Assembly (NCBI GenBank): GCA_018063485.1
Contig: JAGPBG010000049.1
Location: forward strand, 1-10,066
Direction of reading: 5' to 3'
Origin: Cypionkella sp.
GTDB lineage: Bacteria > Pseudomonadota > Alphaproteobacteria > Rhodobacterales > Rhodobacteraceae
Length of the DNA: 10,066 nt
Part shown: piece by piece, positions 1-6,101 of the stretch
Layout of the letters: every line of letters begins with the position of its first letter
Position numbering within the stretch: position 1 is the stretch's first letter
Program-made: the position numbers and the translations under genes
The notes under the pieces: generated by a model
Seen by the model: only the letters and a program-made list of their open reading frames with translations
Databases searched by the model: none
What the model was told of the DNA's origin: nothing

Positions 1-1223
1 TTCACGTCCACCTTGCCCCGACGGATCAGATAGTAATCCACCATCATGATCCCGAAAATCGGCCCCATGGTTGAACCGATAAAGTTGACGAACTGCGCAG
101 CCCCGGTCTCCCAGGGCGCCCATGGGTAAAGCACCAGCGCAATCGCCGCCGCGATATAGCCGCCGCGCTTGAAGCTGATGTGCTGCGGAAAGACATTGGC
201 AAAATCAAAAGCGGGTGAGACGAAATTCGCCACCACGTTGATGCCAAGCGTCGCCACGGCAAAGGTCATCGCAGCAAGGGCAGCCAGAAACCAACTGCCG
301 AACTTGGCACTCACCTGATCAGGATAAAGCAGAACCTCGCCATATACCTGATAGGCCGCAGTGGTGGTGATCCCCGCCACAAGACAGAACGCCAACAGGT
401 TGATCGGCAGGCCCCACATATTGCCCTTGCGCACCGCCGCCTCCGAGGTGGCGTAGCGGCTGAAATCGCAGAAATTCAGGTAAAGTGCGGCGAAATAGGT
501 CACCCAGGTGGCCGCCACCGCAGCCAATGCCGCGAAAGATCCCGGCAATCCCGGAACTCCTGCATCTGCCGTGGCTTTCAACAACACATCTTGCGGGATT
601 TCCGAGCCGAAGGAGAAGGTGCCGGCTTTCACCAGCAGATAGATCGCCAACAGCAGCATCATGATCCAGACCGCAGGCCCCGCCCAATCCTGAAACCTGC
701 GAACGGTTTCCATGCCGCGCTGGATGATCAGCAATTGCAGCGCCCAGATAATCACATAACAGATCAACTCAAGCGTCGAATGGCCAAGCATATGGCTGGT
801 CTGGTGAAACTCCAACATGCCGGGGCTGCGAATGAGCAGCGCCACAATGGCACCCGAAGCGGCCGCGGTCTGCGCGCCATACCAGAAACAGGCCACAATC
901 GCGCGGATCAAGGCAGGCGCATTGGCACCAAAGGTTCCAAAGGATGCTCTTGCCAGCACCGGAAACGGCACTCCGGTGCGCACCCCGGCATTGCCCACCA
1001 TGCTCATCAGGACAAAGATGATGATCGAGCCGATACCGATGGCCAGCACGAAATTGATGAAATTGCCGCAAAGCAGAAACAGGCTGGCGGCAAGGTAATA
1101 GCCCCACAGACTGTGAACATCCGAGGTCCAGACGTTGAAGATCGAAAACGCTCCCCACTTTCGGTCGGTCGCGGGGGCCAAGTCTTCGTTATGAAGCCGT
1201 GGCGACGGGTTGGTCAATTGCAT
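1..1223 (-). CDS. NCS1 family nucleobase/hydantoin/allantoin:cation symporter, 3' end missing
   Basis: Inner-membrane secondary transporter of the NCS1 family, which takes up purines, pyrimidines, hydantoins, allantoin or thiamine with Na+ or H+. The frame is open for 407 codons from the ATG at 1223 to the window edge; the family is usually 450-500 residues, so roughly the last 50-90 are missing. The start follows a GGAAGAGGGA ribosome site five bases upstream. Family landmarks: N-terminal NEDLAPAT (residues 12-19) and DVHSLWGYY (35-43), GVPFPVLARASFG (84-96), GANAPALIRA (99-108), WYGAQT (114-119), DFSRY (253-257) and GPIFGIMMVDYYLIRR (387-402). W114 and Q118 fall where the hydantoin carrier Mhp1 has its substrate-stacking Trp and Gln (W-x3-Q); W240 and N329 or N333 are candidates for the other contacts, though I could not align them. 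About ten hydrophobic segments are visible. It lies 293 bases downstream of uvrA, with hairpins between, and is probably its own unit. Family certain, substrate not; in this group such permeases often accompany pyrimidine or hydantoin degradation genes, which would lie off the left edge. Confidence 0.93.
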   Translation of the reverse strand, partial: MQLTNPSPRLHNEDLAPATDRKWGAFSIFNVWTSDVHSLWGYYLAASLFLLCGNFINFVLAIGIGSIIIFVLMSMVGNAGVRTGVPFPVLARASFGTFGANAPALIRAIVACFWYGAQTAAASGAIVALLIRSPGMLEFHQTSHMLGHSTLELICYVIIWALQLLIIQRGMETVRRFQDWAGPAVWIMMLLLAIYLLVKAGTFSFGSEIPQDVLLKATADAGVPGLPGSFAALAAVAATWVTYFAALYLNFCDFSRYATSEAAVRKGNMWGLPINLLAFCLVAGITTTAAYQVYGEVLLYPDQVSAKFGSWFLAALAAMTFAVATLGINVVANFVSPAFDFANVFPQHISFKRGGYIAAAIALVLYPWAPWETGAAQFVNFIGSTMGPIFGIMMVDYYLIRRGKVDV

Positions 1224-1349
1224 GGATGTCCCTCTTCCATAATGATGGTAGCCAGGGAGGTGATCTCGGCCACCTTACCCAAGGTCAACCTGCCCGAAAT
1301 CGCCCATCGGAACAATCAGGGCTTTTGTGCATAAACCTTTCGGGAAAAA

Positions 1350-1364
1350 TTGAAAGTACTTCAA
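1350..1364. promoter_or_regulatory. Small inverted repeat TTGAA-N5-TTCAA, possible operator
   Basis: TTGAA at 1350-1354 and TTCAA at 1360-1364 are exact inverted copies around AGTAC, in an AT-rich patch 127-141 bases upstream of the permease start. The size and symmetry would suit a dimeric regulator, but arms of five bases can arise by chance and no regulator gene is adjacent. Alternatively it is simply part of the AT-rich promoter region. Confidence 0.2.
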
Positions 1365-1400
1365 AATGAACCGGTGAATAAACCCCCAATTCATCTGTCT

Positions 1401-1421
1401 GAAAATATCCCCGCCGGAGGC
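1401..1421 (-). terminator. GC-rich mini-hairpin followed by ATATTTT; possible terminator or recurrent intergenic element
   Basis: Read on the minus strand this is GCCTCCGGCGGGGATATTTT, a short GC-rich stem (CCTC/GGGG around CGGC, or GCC/GGC around TCC) followed by a T-rich run. From memory, near-identical strings recur between genes in Rhodobacteraceae genomes, where they look like weak intrinsic terminators; I cannot verify this here. It lies 96 bases beyond the uvrA stop, after the large hairpin, and could be the release site that the hairpin itself lacks. Confidence 0.4.
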
Positions 1422-1467
1422 ATCGCCAGAAAACCCTGACCTCAAACCAACCCGTCTATCCGCGGCA

Positions 1468-1506
1468 GCACGCTCACAAGGGGCTCGATGCCCCTTGTGA
1501 GCGTGC
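1468..1506 (-). terminator. Perfect 17-bp hairpin just past uvrA; probable transcript end
   Basis: GCACGCTCACAAGGGGC (1468-1484) is exactly complementary to 1490-1506, with a five-base loop, giving a very stable 17-bp stem. It starts 11 bases beyond the uvrA stop codon. There is no T-run on either side, so it does not fit the classical intrinsic terminator; it may act as a 3' stabiliser against exonucleases, a Rho-assisted end, or a terminator that works without a U tract. Because the sequence is symmetric it would form on either strand. Confidence 0.6.
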
Positions 1507-1516
1507 CTGTTGCAGG

Positions 1517-4375
1517 TCACTCCGCTGCGCTTCGCCGCAGATGCATCAGGTCTTTCAGATAGATCCCCGTATGGCTCGCCGAGGATTTCACGATATCCTC
1601 AGGTGTACCGACAGCCACAATCTCCCCACCGCCATCGCCGCCCTCGGGGCCGATGTCGATCACCCAATCGGCGGTTTTGACCACGTCAAGGTTGTGTTCA
1701 ATCACCACCACAGTATTGCCCTGATCAACCAATTCATGCAGCACTTCCAATAACTTGCGCACATCTTCGAAATGCAGGCCGGTGGTTGGTTCATCCAGTA
1801 TATACAAGGTGCGTCCGGTGGCGCGGCGGCTAAGCTCTTTCGACAGCTTGACCCGCTGCGCCTCGCCACCCGAAAGCGTGGTCGCCTGTTGGCCAACCTT
1901 GATATAGCCCAAGCCCACCCGACACAGCGCATCCATCTTTTCGCGAATGCTGGGCACAGCCTGAAAAAAACCTTGCGCCTCCTCGCATGTCATATCAAGA
2001 ACGTCTGCTATGCTTTTGTTCTTGAATTTAATCTCCAAAGTTTCTCGATTGTAGCGATGGCCTTTGCACGTCTCACAGGTCACATAGACATCTGGCAGAA
2101 AATTCATTTCGATCTTCAAGACGCCATCCCCCTGACAGGCCTCGCACCGCCCACCCTTGACGTTAAAACTGAACCGCCCCGGCAGGTAGCCGCGCGCCTT
2201 GGCTTCTGGCAGGCCCGCAAACCAGTCGCGGATCGGAGTGAAGGCGCCGGTATAGGTGGCTGGGTTCGAACGCGGGGTGCGTCCGATTGCGCGTTGATCA
2301 ATGTCGATAACCTTGTCAAGGTGTTCAAAGCCTCTGATTGTCTCGCAAGGTGCCGGGGTTTCGCGGGCGCCGTTGAGCCGTGAGGCTGCGGTCTTGTACA
2401 GGGTTTCAATGGTGAGCGTGGATTTGCCGCCGCCCGAAACGCCGGTCACGCAAACGAATTTTCCCAAGGGAAACTCGGCGGTGACGTTTTTCAGATTATT
2501 TCCCGTCGCCCCCACCACGACCAGTTTCTTGCCATTGCCCTTGCGTCGGGTTTTGGGCACCGCAATCGCGCGCGCGCCGGAAAGATACTGGCCCGTAAGA
2601 GAGACCGGATCGCTGGCAACCTCGGCAGGGGTGCCGTGCGAAACCACCATGCCGCCATGAACACCCGCGCCAGGCCCCATGTCGAAGACATAATCGGCTT
2701 CACGGATCGCGTCTTCGTCATGTTCGACCACAAGCACGGTATTGCCTGCATCACGCAGGTTTTTCAGCGTGGTAAGCAGCCGATCATTGTCGCGCTGATG
2801 CAAGCCGATGGAGGGCTCATCCAGCACATAGAGCACGCCCGTCAGGCCCGAACCGATCTGGCTTGCAAGTCGGATCCGCTGACTTTCGCCACCCGACAGC
2901 GTGCCAGCGTTGCGCGAGAGCGTCAGATAATTCAAACCGACGTTCACCAGGAACCCCAGCCGCTCGCGGATTTCCTTCAGGATCGCCTTGGCGATTTCGT
3001 TTTTCTGGTTGGTAAGATTGGCTGGAACCGTGGCGATCCAATCAAACGCCTCGGTGATCGACATCTTGACTACCTGTCCGACATGCAGGCCTGCGATTTT
3101 CACGGCCAGCGCCTCGGGGCGCAAGCGGTAGCCGCCGCAGGTGCCGCAGGGGCGGTTGTTCTGGAACCGCTCCATTTCCTCGCGGCTCCAACTGGAATCG
3201 GTCTCGCGGTAGCGGCGTTCCATATTGGGCACCACGCCCTCAAAGACGCGGGACACCTGGTAGATACGGCCACCTTCGTCGTAGCGGAACTGGATTTCCT
3301 CAGCGCCGGAACCGCGCAGGAAAACCTCGCGCACATTCTCGGGCAGGTCTTTCCATTTGGCCTTTTTATCAAAGCCATAGTGCTTTGACATCGCCTCGAT
3401 GGTCTGGGTGAAATAGGGGCTTTTGGATTTGGCCCAAGGCGCGATAGCTCCGCCCAACAGGGTTAAAGACTGGTCTGGCACCACAAGGCGGTCATCGAAG
3501 AACAACTCCATTCCAAGCCCGTCGCAGACGGGGCAAGCGCCGAAGGGGGCGTTGAAAGAGAACAGGCGCGGCTCGATTTCTGCGATGGTGAATCCCGAGA
3601 CCGGGCATGCAAATTTCTCCGAGTAGGTGATGCGCTCGGGGTCACCCTCGGCGGGGGCGGTCTCAATGACGGCGATTCCGTCTGCGAGGTTCAAAGCGGT
3701 GCGAAAACTGTCGGCCAGTCGGGTTTCAAGACCATCACGCACCACAATCCGATCAACCACCACGTCGATATTGTGACGGAATTTCTTATCCAGCACTGGT
3801 GGTTCTTCCAACTCATGGAACTCGCCATTAACCTTTACCCGCTGGAACCCCTGTTTGCGCAGGTCGATGAATTCCTTTTTATACTCGCCTTTGCGGTCGC
3901 GGATGATCGGGGCCAGAAGATAGGCACGGCTGCCCTCGGGCATCGCCATCACCGCATCAACCATATCCTGAACTTGCATCGCGGTGATCGGCAGGCCGGT
4001 CGCGGGGCTGAAGGGGGTGCCGACTCGGGCGAACAGCAGACGCAGATAGTCATAAATTTCGGTGACGGTGCCCACAGTGGATCGCGGGTTCTTTGAGGTG
4101 GTCTTTTGTTCGATGGAAATCGCAGGGCTTAGGCCCGAGATGTGATCCACATCAGGTTTTCCCATCATATCAAGGAATTGGCGGGCATAGGCCGAAAGGC
4201 TTTCGACATAGCGGCGCTGGCCCTCGGCATAGATCGTATCAAAGGCCAGCGAGGATTTTCCCGAGCCGGAAAGTCCGGTGATCACCACCAGTTTGTCGCG
4301 CGGAATATTCACATCAACATTCTTGAGGTTATGTTCGCGCGCACCGCGCACTTCGATGAACTTTTGCTCAGCCAT
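1517..4375 (-). CDS. uvrA: Excinuclease ABC subunit A (UvrA)
   Basis: DNA-damage recognition ATPase of nucleotide excision repair; a UvrA dimer with UvrB scans DNA, loads UvrB at lesions and leaves. The 952-residue product matches the usual ~940. Visible parts: Walker [10 protein letters not shown] (34-42); zinc-module region C257 and C281/C284; a CGTC pair (410-413); signature LSGGESQR (493-500); Walker B with D519/E520; second Walker [10 protein letters not shown] (645-653); zinc finger C744, C747, C767, C770 (C-x2-C-x19-C-x2-C); signature LSGGEAQR (834-841); Walker B with D861/E862. The frame is open 71 codons further upstream, but homology begins at [20 protein letters not shown], so the ATG at 4375 is chosen; GGGGTGGG just before it is a modest ribosome site. 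One oddity: the first zinc module has S260 where E. coli has its second Cys (CPVSG rather than CPICG). A SOS-like box sits in the promoter. The gene is divergent from the rhodanese and followed by a strong hairpin. Confidence 0.98.
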   Translation of the reverse strand: MAEQKFIEVRGAREHNLKNVDVNIPRDKLVVITGLSGSGKSSLAFDTIYAEGQRRYVESLSAYARQFLDMMGKPDVDHISGLSPAISIEQKTTSKNPRSTVGTVTEIYDYLRLLFARVGTPFSPATGLPITAMQVQDMVDAVMAMPEGSRAYLLAPIIRDRKGEYKKEFIDLRKQGFQRVKVNGEFHELEEPPVLDKKFRHNIDVVVDRIVVRDGLETRLADSFRTALNLADGIAVIETAPAEGDPERITYSEKFACPVSGFTIAEIEPRLFSFNAPFGACPVCDGLGMELFFDDRLVVPDQSLTLLGGAIAPWAKSKSPYFTQTIEAMSKHYGFDKKAKWKDLPENVREVFLRGSGAEEIQFRYDEGGRIYQVSRVFEGVVPNMERRYRETDSSWSREEMERFQNNRPCGTCGGYRLRPEALAVKIAGLHVGQVVKMSITEAFDWIATVPANLTNQKNEIAKAILKEIRERLGFLVNVGLNYLTLSRNAGTLSGGESQRIRLASQIGSGLTGVLYVLDEPSIGLHQRDNDRLLTTLKNLRDAGNTVLVVEHDEDAIREADYVFDMGPGAGVHGGMVVSHGTPAEVASDPVSLTGQYLSGARAIAVPKTRRKGNGKKLVVVGATGNNLKNVTAEFPLGKFVCVTGVSGGGKSTLTIETLYKTAASRLNGARETPAPCETIRGFEHLDKVIDIDQRAIGRTPRSNPATYTGAFTPIRDWFAGLPEAKARGYLPGRFSFNVKGGRCEACQGDGVLKIEMNFLPDVYVTCETCKGHRYNRETLEIKFKNKSIADVLDMTCEEAQGFFQAVPSIREKMDALCRVGLGYIKVGQQATTLSGGEAQRVKLSKELSRRATGRTLYILDEPTTGLHFEDVRKLLEVLHELVDQGNTVVVIEHNLDVVKTADWVIDIGPEGGDGGGEIVAVGTPEDIVKSSASHTGIYLKDLMHLRRSAAE

Positions 4376-4415
4376 GACCCACCCCATTTGCGACTGCATA
4401 GATAGGCGCGAATGG

Positions 4416-4431
4416 CGGGTTTTCCAACCCG
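4416..4431 (-). other. Leader hairpin in the uvrA 5' untranslated region
   Basis: On the minus strand CGGGTT and AACCCG pair exactly around GGAA, a GNRA-type tetraloop. If transcription starts just after the -10 at 4456-4451, the hairpin is about 14-30 nucleotides from the transcript 5' end and about 40 bases before the start codon. It could stabilise the leader; nothing further can be said. Confidence 0.35.
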
Positions 4432-4438
4432 AAAAAGT

Positions 4439-4453
4439 GAACAAAGCATGAAT
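4439..4453. promoter_or_regulatory. Candidate LexA (SOS) box of uvrA
   Basis: The plus strand reads GAAC-AAAGCAT-GAAT, equal to ATTC-N7-GTTC on the uvrA strand. Alphaproteobacterial LexA binds direct repeats of the form GTTC-N7-GTTC (GAAC-N7-GAAC), so seven of the eight defining bases match with exact spacing. It overlaps the last bases of the uvrA -10 hexamer and the expected start site, a classical position for repression, 64 bases upstream of the start codon. uvrA is a usual member of the SOS regulon. Confidence 0.6.
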
Positions 4454-4456
4454 ATA
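4451..4456 (-). promoter_or_regulatory. Probable -10 element of the uvrA promoter
   Basis: TATATT on the minus strand matches five of six bases of the TATAAT consensus. No good -35 hexamer is present 16-18 bases upstream (GGAGTT, CGGAGT or ACGGAG). The SOS box starts inside it. The predicted start near 4444 gives a leader of about 70 bases. Confidence 0.4.
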
Positions 4457-4499
4457 CTGGCTAATCCTTACAAACTCCGTCCACGGTGAACTGTGCCGC

Positions 4500-4529
4500 T
4501 TTACAAATTCAAGAACATGCATATATAAC
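4500..4529 (+). promoter_or_regulatory. Promoter of the rhodanese gene
   Basis: TTTACA (4500-4505) and TATAAC (4524-4529) each match the sigma-70 consensus at five of six positions with an 18-base spacer; TATATA at 4522-4527 gives an alternative 16-base spacing. Transcription would start near 4536, leaving a short leader of about 22 bases with the AGAGG ribosome site. This is the best promoter in the window. Confidence 0.55.
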
Positions 4530-4557
4530 ACGCTATCGCCATTCCAGAGGTCATCCC

Positions 4558-4905
4558 ATGCTGAACCTGTTTCGTTCTTCCGCCCCACGCTTCACCGCAA
4601 TGGACGCTATTGCCCGCAAGAGTGACATTACCCTGATTGACGTCCGCGAGACGGCAGAGATCAAGGCCTCGGGGCTGGCCACGGGTGCCTTGCACATCCC
4701 GTTGTCGCTGATGGTGATGAAGGCCGATCCGAAAAGTCCCGATTTTGATGCGCGCATTGCGCAGGGCAAACCGATTTGCGTCTATTGCGCCTCGGGGGGG
4801 CGGTCAGGGATGGCGGCGCAGGTGCTGAAAAAACTGGGCTATGAGGCTCATAATATCGGCGGTCTTGGCGATTGGGTATCGGCCGGAGGAGATGTCAGCC
4901 GTTAA
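4558..4905 (+). CDS. Single-domain rhodanese-like sulfurtransferase
   Basis: Small cytoplasmic protein of 115 residues with one complete rhodanese domain. Such proteins carry sulfane sulfur on a cysteine persulfide and pass it to cyanide, thiols or sulfur-using enzymes; the physiological acceptor is not evident here. Visible: LIDVRE (26-31), the start of the rhodanese core; GALHIPLS (43-50); [13 protein letters not shown] (75-87) with catalytic C77 and the six-residue active loop CASGGR, followed by the S83 helix; and the C-terminal NIGGLGDW (99-106). The loop length fits sulfur rather than phosphate substrates (Cdc25-type loops are longer). There is no signal peptide or second domain. The frame is open back to a GTG at 4486, but the ATG at 4558 has AGAGG seven bases upstream and lies beyond the promoter. 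It is the only plus-strand gene, divergent from uvrA and overlapping the end of the convergent MFS gene by 11 bases. Confidence 0.92.
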   Translation: MLNLFRSSAPRFTAMDAIARKSDITLIDVRETAEIKASGLATGALHIPLSLMVMKADPKSPDFDARIAQGKPICVYCASGGRSGMAAQVLKKLGYEAHNIGGLGDWVSAGGDVSR

Positions 4906-6055
4906 AGCGGCGGCGGGCTTGTAGCGCATGGCTGAAAATACCACCCGCACAGCACAGGATCAGGAAAGCAACAAGCCCGTTGACTCCGCCATGCAGCAAT
5001 ATCATCGCCAGCAGCGGCGTGCCCGAAGTGGTGCCCAGATTGCCGAGTTGGGCGATAGCCCCGGCAGCACGGGCCCGGTCGGCGGAACTGGCGTTAAGTT
5101 GCGGGATGGTGGCAAAACTGGCCCCCTGCGGGATGCCCATGGTGGCGGCAAGGCCGATTGAAAAGGCCGCCTGCCAGAACGGGTTGCCCCATGCGGCCCA
5201 AAGCAGAACCGCCATGATCAGCGAAATGCCGAAACCCAATTGCACCAGCCGAACAGCTGACATTCTCGACAACAAAAAGACGCCGAGCGTGAGCGACAAG
5301 GTGATGGAAACCAGCGGCATCGCTACACCGACCATGGGGCCATGATGGCCGGGTATTTGTGCGGGGAGCAGGGTCAACAGGGCGACGAACGGCAGCGTGT
5401 AGAACACAAAACCGGTTGCAGGGGCGGCGATGCTGGGGGAGGCGTAAATCTCAAGATGCTGGTGCAGAACACTTCTTGGCAGTTCTGGGGCCAGGGTCAC
5501 CAGATCGGCAGGCATCAGGCACCACAAGATTGCGGCGCAGGCCAGCATCCATCCGGCGTGAAGCTGAAACAGCAGCGAGGGCCCGTAAGTGGCGACAAGC
5601 GGCGGCGCGAAGTAGAACAGGGCCGCGAAAGCCACGCCAAAGAAACTGGACCAGAGCGTCATTGCAAAACCCTGAAAGCGGGCGGGCGCGATGGTGGCGA
5701 TGGCGGTGGGGCCAACAATCACAATGGCCAGATGCGCGGCCCCCTCGAACACACGGGTCAGCAGCATCAGGGCATAGGGTGGAAACAGGCTTTGAACGGC
5801 GCTGATTGCGGCTGCCAAGAGAAGGGCCGCAAGGATGGCGCGGCGCGGGCCGATACGGGCTATGACAAGGCCAGCGGTGATCCCAAAGATCAACCCGACG
5901 ATGCCCACGACCGACAACATCACACCGATACCCACCCCGGCATGGGATGGGTAGATCAGGCCAAGCTGTTCATAAAGAACCGAGATCTTGCCAAATTGCG
6001 CCGCGGCACCAAGGCCCGCAGCCCAAAGCGCGAAGATGGTCAGGGCAGAGCGCAT
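4895..6055 (-). CDS. MFS transporter (substrate unknown)
   Basis: Integral membrane protein of 386 residues with about twelve hydrophobic segments, typical of the major facilitator superfamily. Between segments 2 and 3 lies GLVIARIGPRRA (62-73), a version of the conserved MFS loop (G-x4-D-R-x-G-R-R) that lacks the usual acidic residue; RVFEGAAH (101-108) matches the helix-4 region. The central loop (about 190-205) is short and hydrophilic, and the protein ends in an Arg-rich tail ARRRFNG. The frame extends to an ATG at 6133, inside lpdA, but the ATG at 6055 is preceded by TTAGGAAG and begins directly with the first membrane helix, so it is preferred. The gene starts 46 bases after lpdA on the same strand, so co-transcription is possible although a hairpin lies between. 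The substrate cannot be told; the sequence suggests the broad drug/metabolite exporter-like MFS group. Confidence 0.88.
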   Translation of the reverse strand: MRSALTIFALWAAGLGAAAQFGKISVLYEQLGLIYPSHAGVGIGVMLSVVGIVGLIFGITAGLVIARIGPRRAILAALLLAAAISAVQSLFPPYALMLLTRVFEGAAHLAIVIVGPTAIATIAPARFQGFAMTLWSSFFGVAFAALFYFAPPLVATYGPSLLFQLHAGWMLACAAILWCLMPADLVTLAPELPRSVLHQHLEIYASPSIAAPATGFVFYTLPFVALLTLLPAQIPGHHGPMVGVAMPLVSITLSLTLGVFLLSRMSAVRLVQLGFGISLIMAVLLWAAWGNPFWQAAFSIGLAATMGIPQGASFATIPQLNASSADRARAAGAIAQLGNLGTTSGTPLLAMILLHGGVNGLVAFLILCCAGGIFSHALQARRRFNG

Positions 6056-6080
6056 CGGGCTTCCTAATTCAGGGCGGATT

Positions 6081-6100
6081 GGGCCAGGCGCGCCCAGCCC
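6081..6100 (-). terminator. Hairpin immediately after lpdA, possible attenuator or 3' stabiliser
   Basis: On the minus strand GGGCTGGG pairs with CCTGGCCC around CGCG (two G-U wobbles, otherwise G-C), beginning one base after the lpdA stop codon. No T-run follows. In the 46-base gap before the MFS gene it could limit read-through or protect the lpdA message. Confidence 0.35.
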
Positions 6101-6101
6101 T

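Larger units (their letters stand above)
1224..1516. other. Intergenic region between uvrA and the NCS1 permease
   Basis: These 293 bases hold no convincing gene. In minus-strand order they contain the uvrA-proximal hairpin (1468-1506), a GCCTCCGGCGGGGATATTTT string (1421-1401), a TTGAA-N5-TTCAA inverted repeat (1350-1364) and the permease leader. A possible permease -35 element TTGACC lies at 1288-1283, but the -10 position 16-17 bases on (AGATCA or GATCAC) is a poor match, so I do not call a promoter. An 81-codon minus-strand frame crosses the region but runs through the hairpin and overlaps the uvrA stop, with no recognisable protein features. Confidence 0.7.

Noticed and set aside
591..1334. 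A 247-codon plus-strand frame opposite the permease
   Set aside because: It is antisense to a clear NCS1 permease and its product is a low-complexity His/Gln/Arg-rich string typical of shadow frames in GC-rich DNA.
1224..1349. A riboswitch ahead of the NCS1 permease
   Set aside because: I looked for TPP, purine and preQ1 hallmarks in the leader and saw none; the leader is short and unstructured by eye.
1275..1520. An 81-codon minus-strand frame between uvrA and the permease
   Set aside because: It overlaps the uvrA stop, runs through the 39-base hairpin and the T-rich string, and shows no protein-like pattern or ribosome site.
4376..4588. A 71-residue N-terminal extension of UvrA from an upstream start
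   Set aside because: It has no resemblance to UvrA, spans the -10 element, SOS box and leader hairpin, and homology starts exactly at the ATG at 4375.
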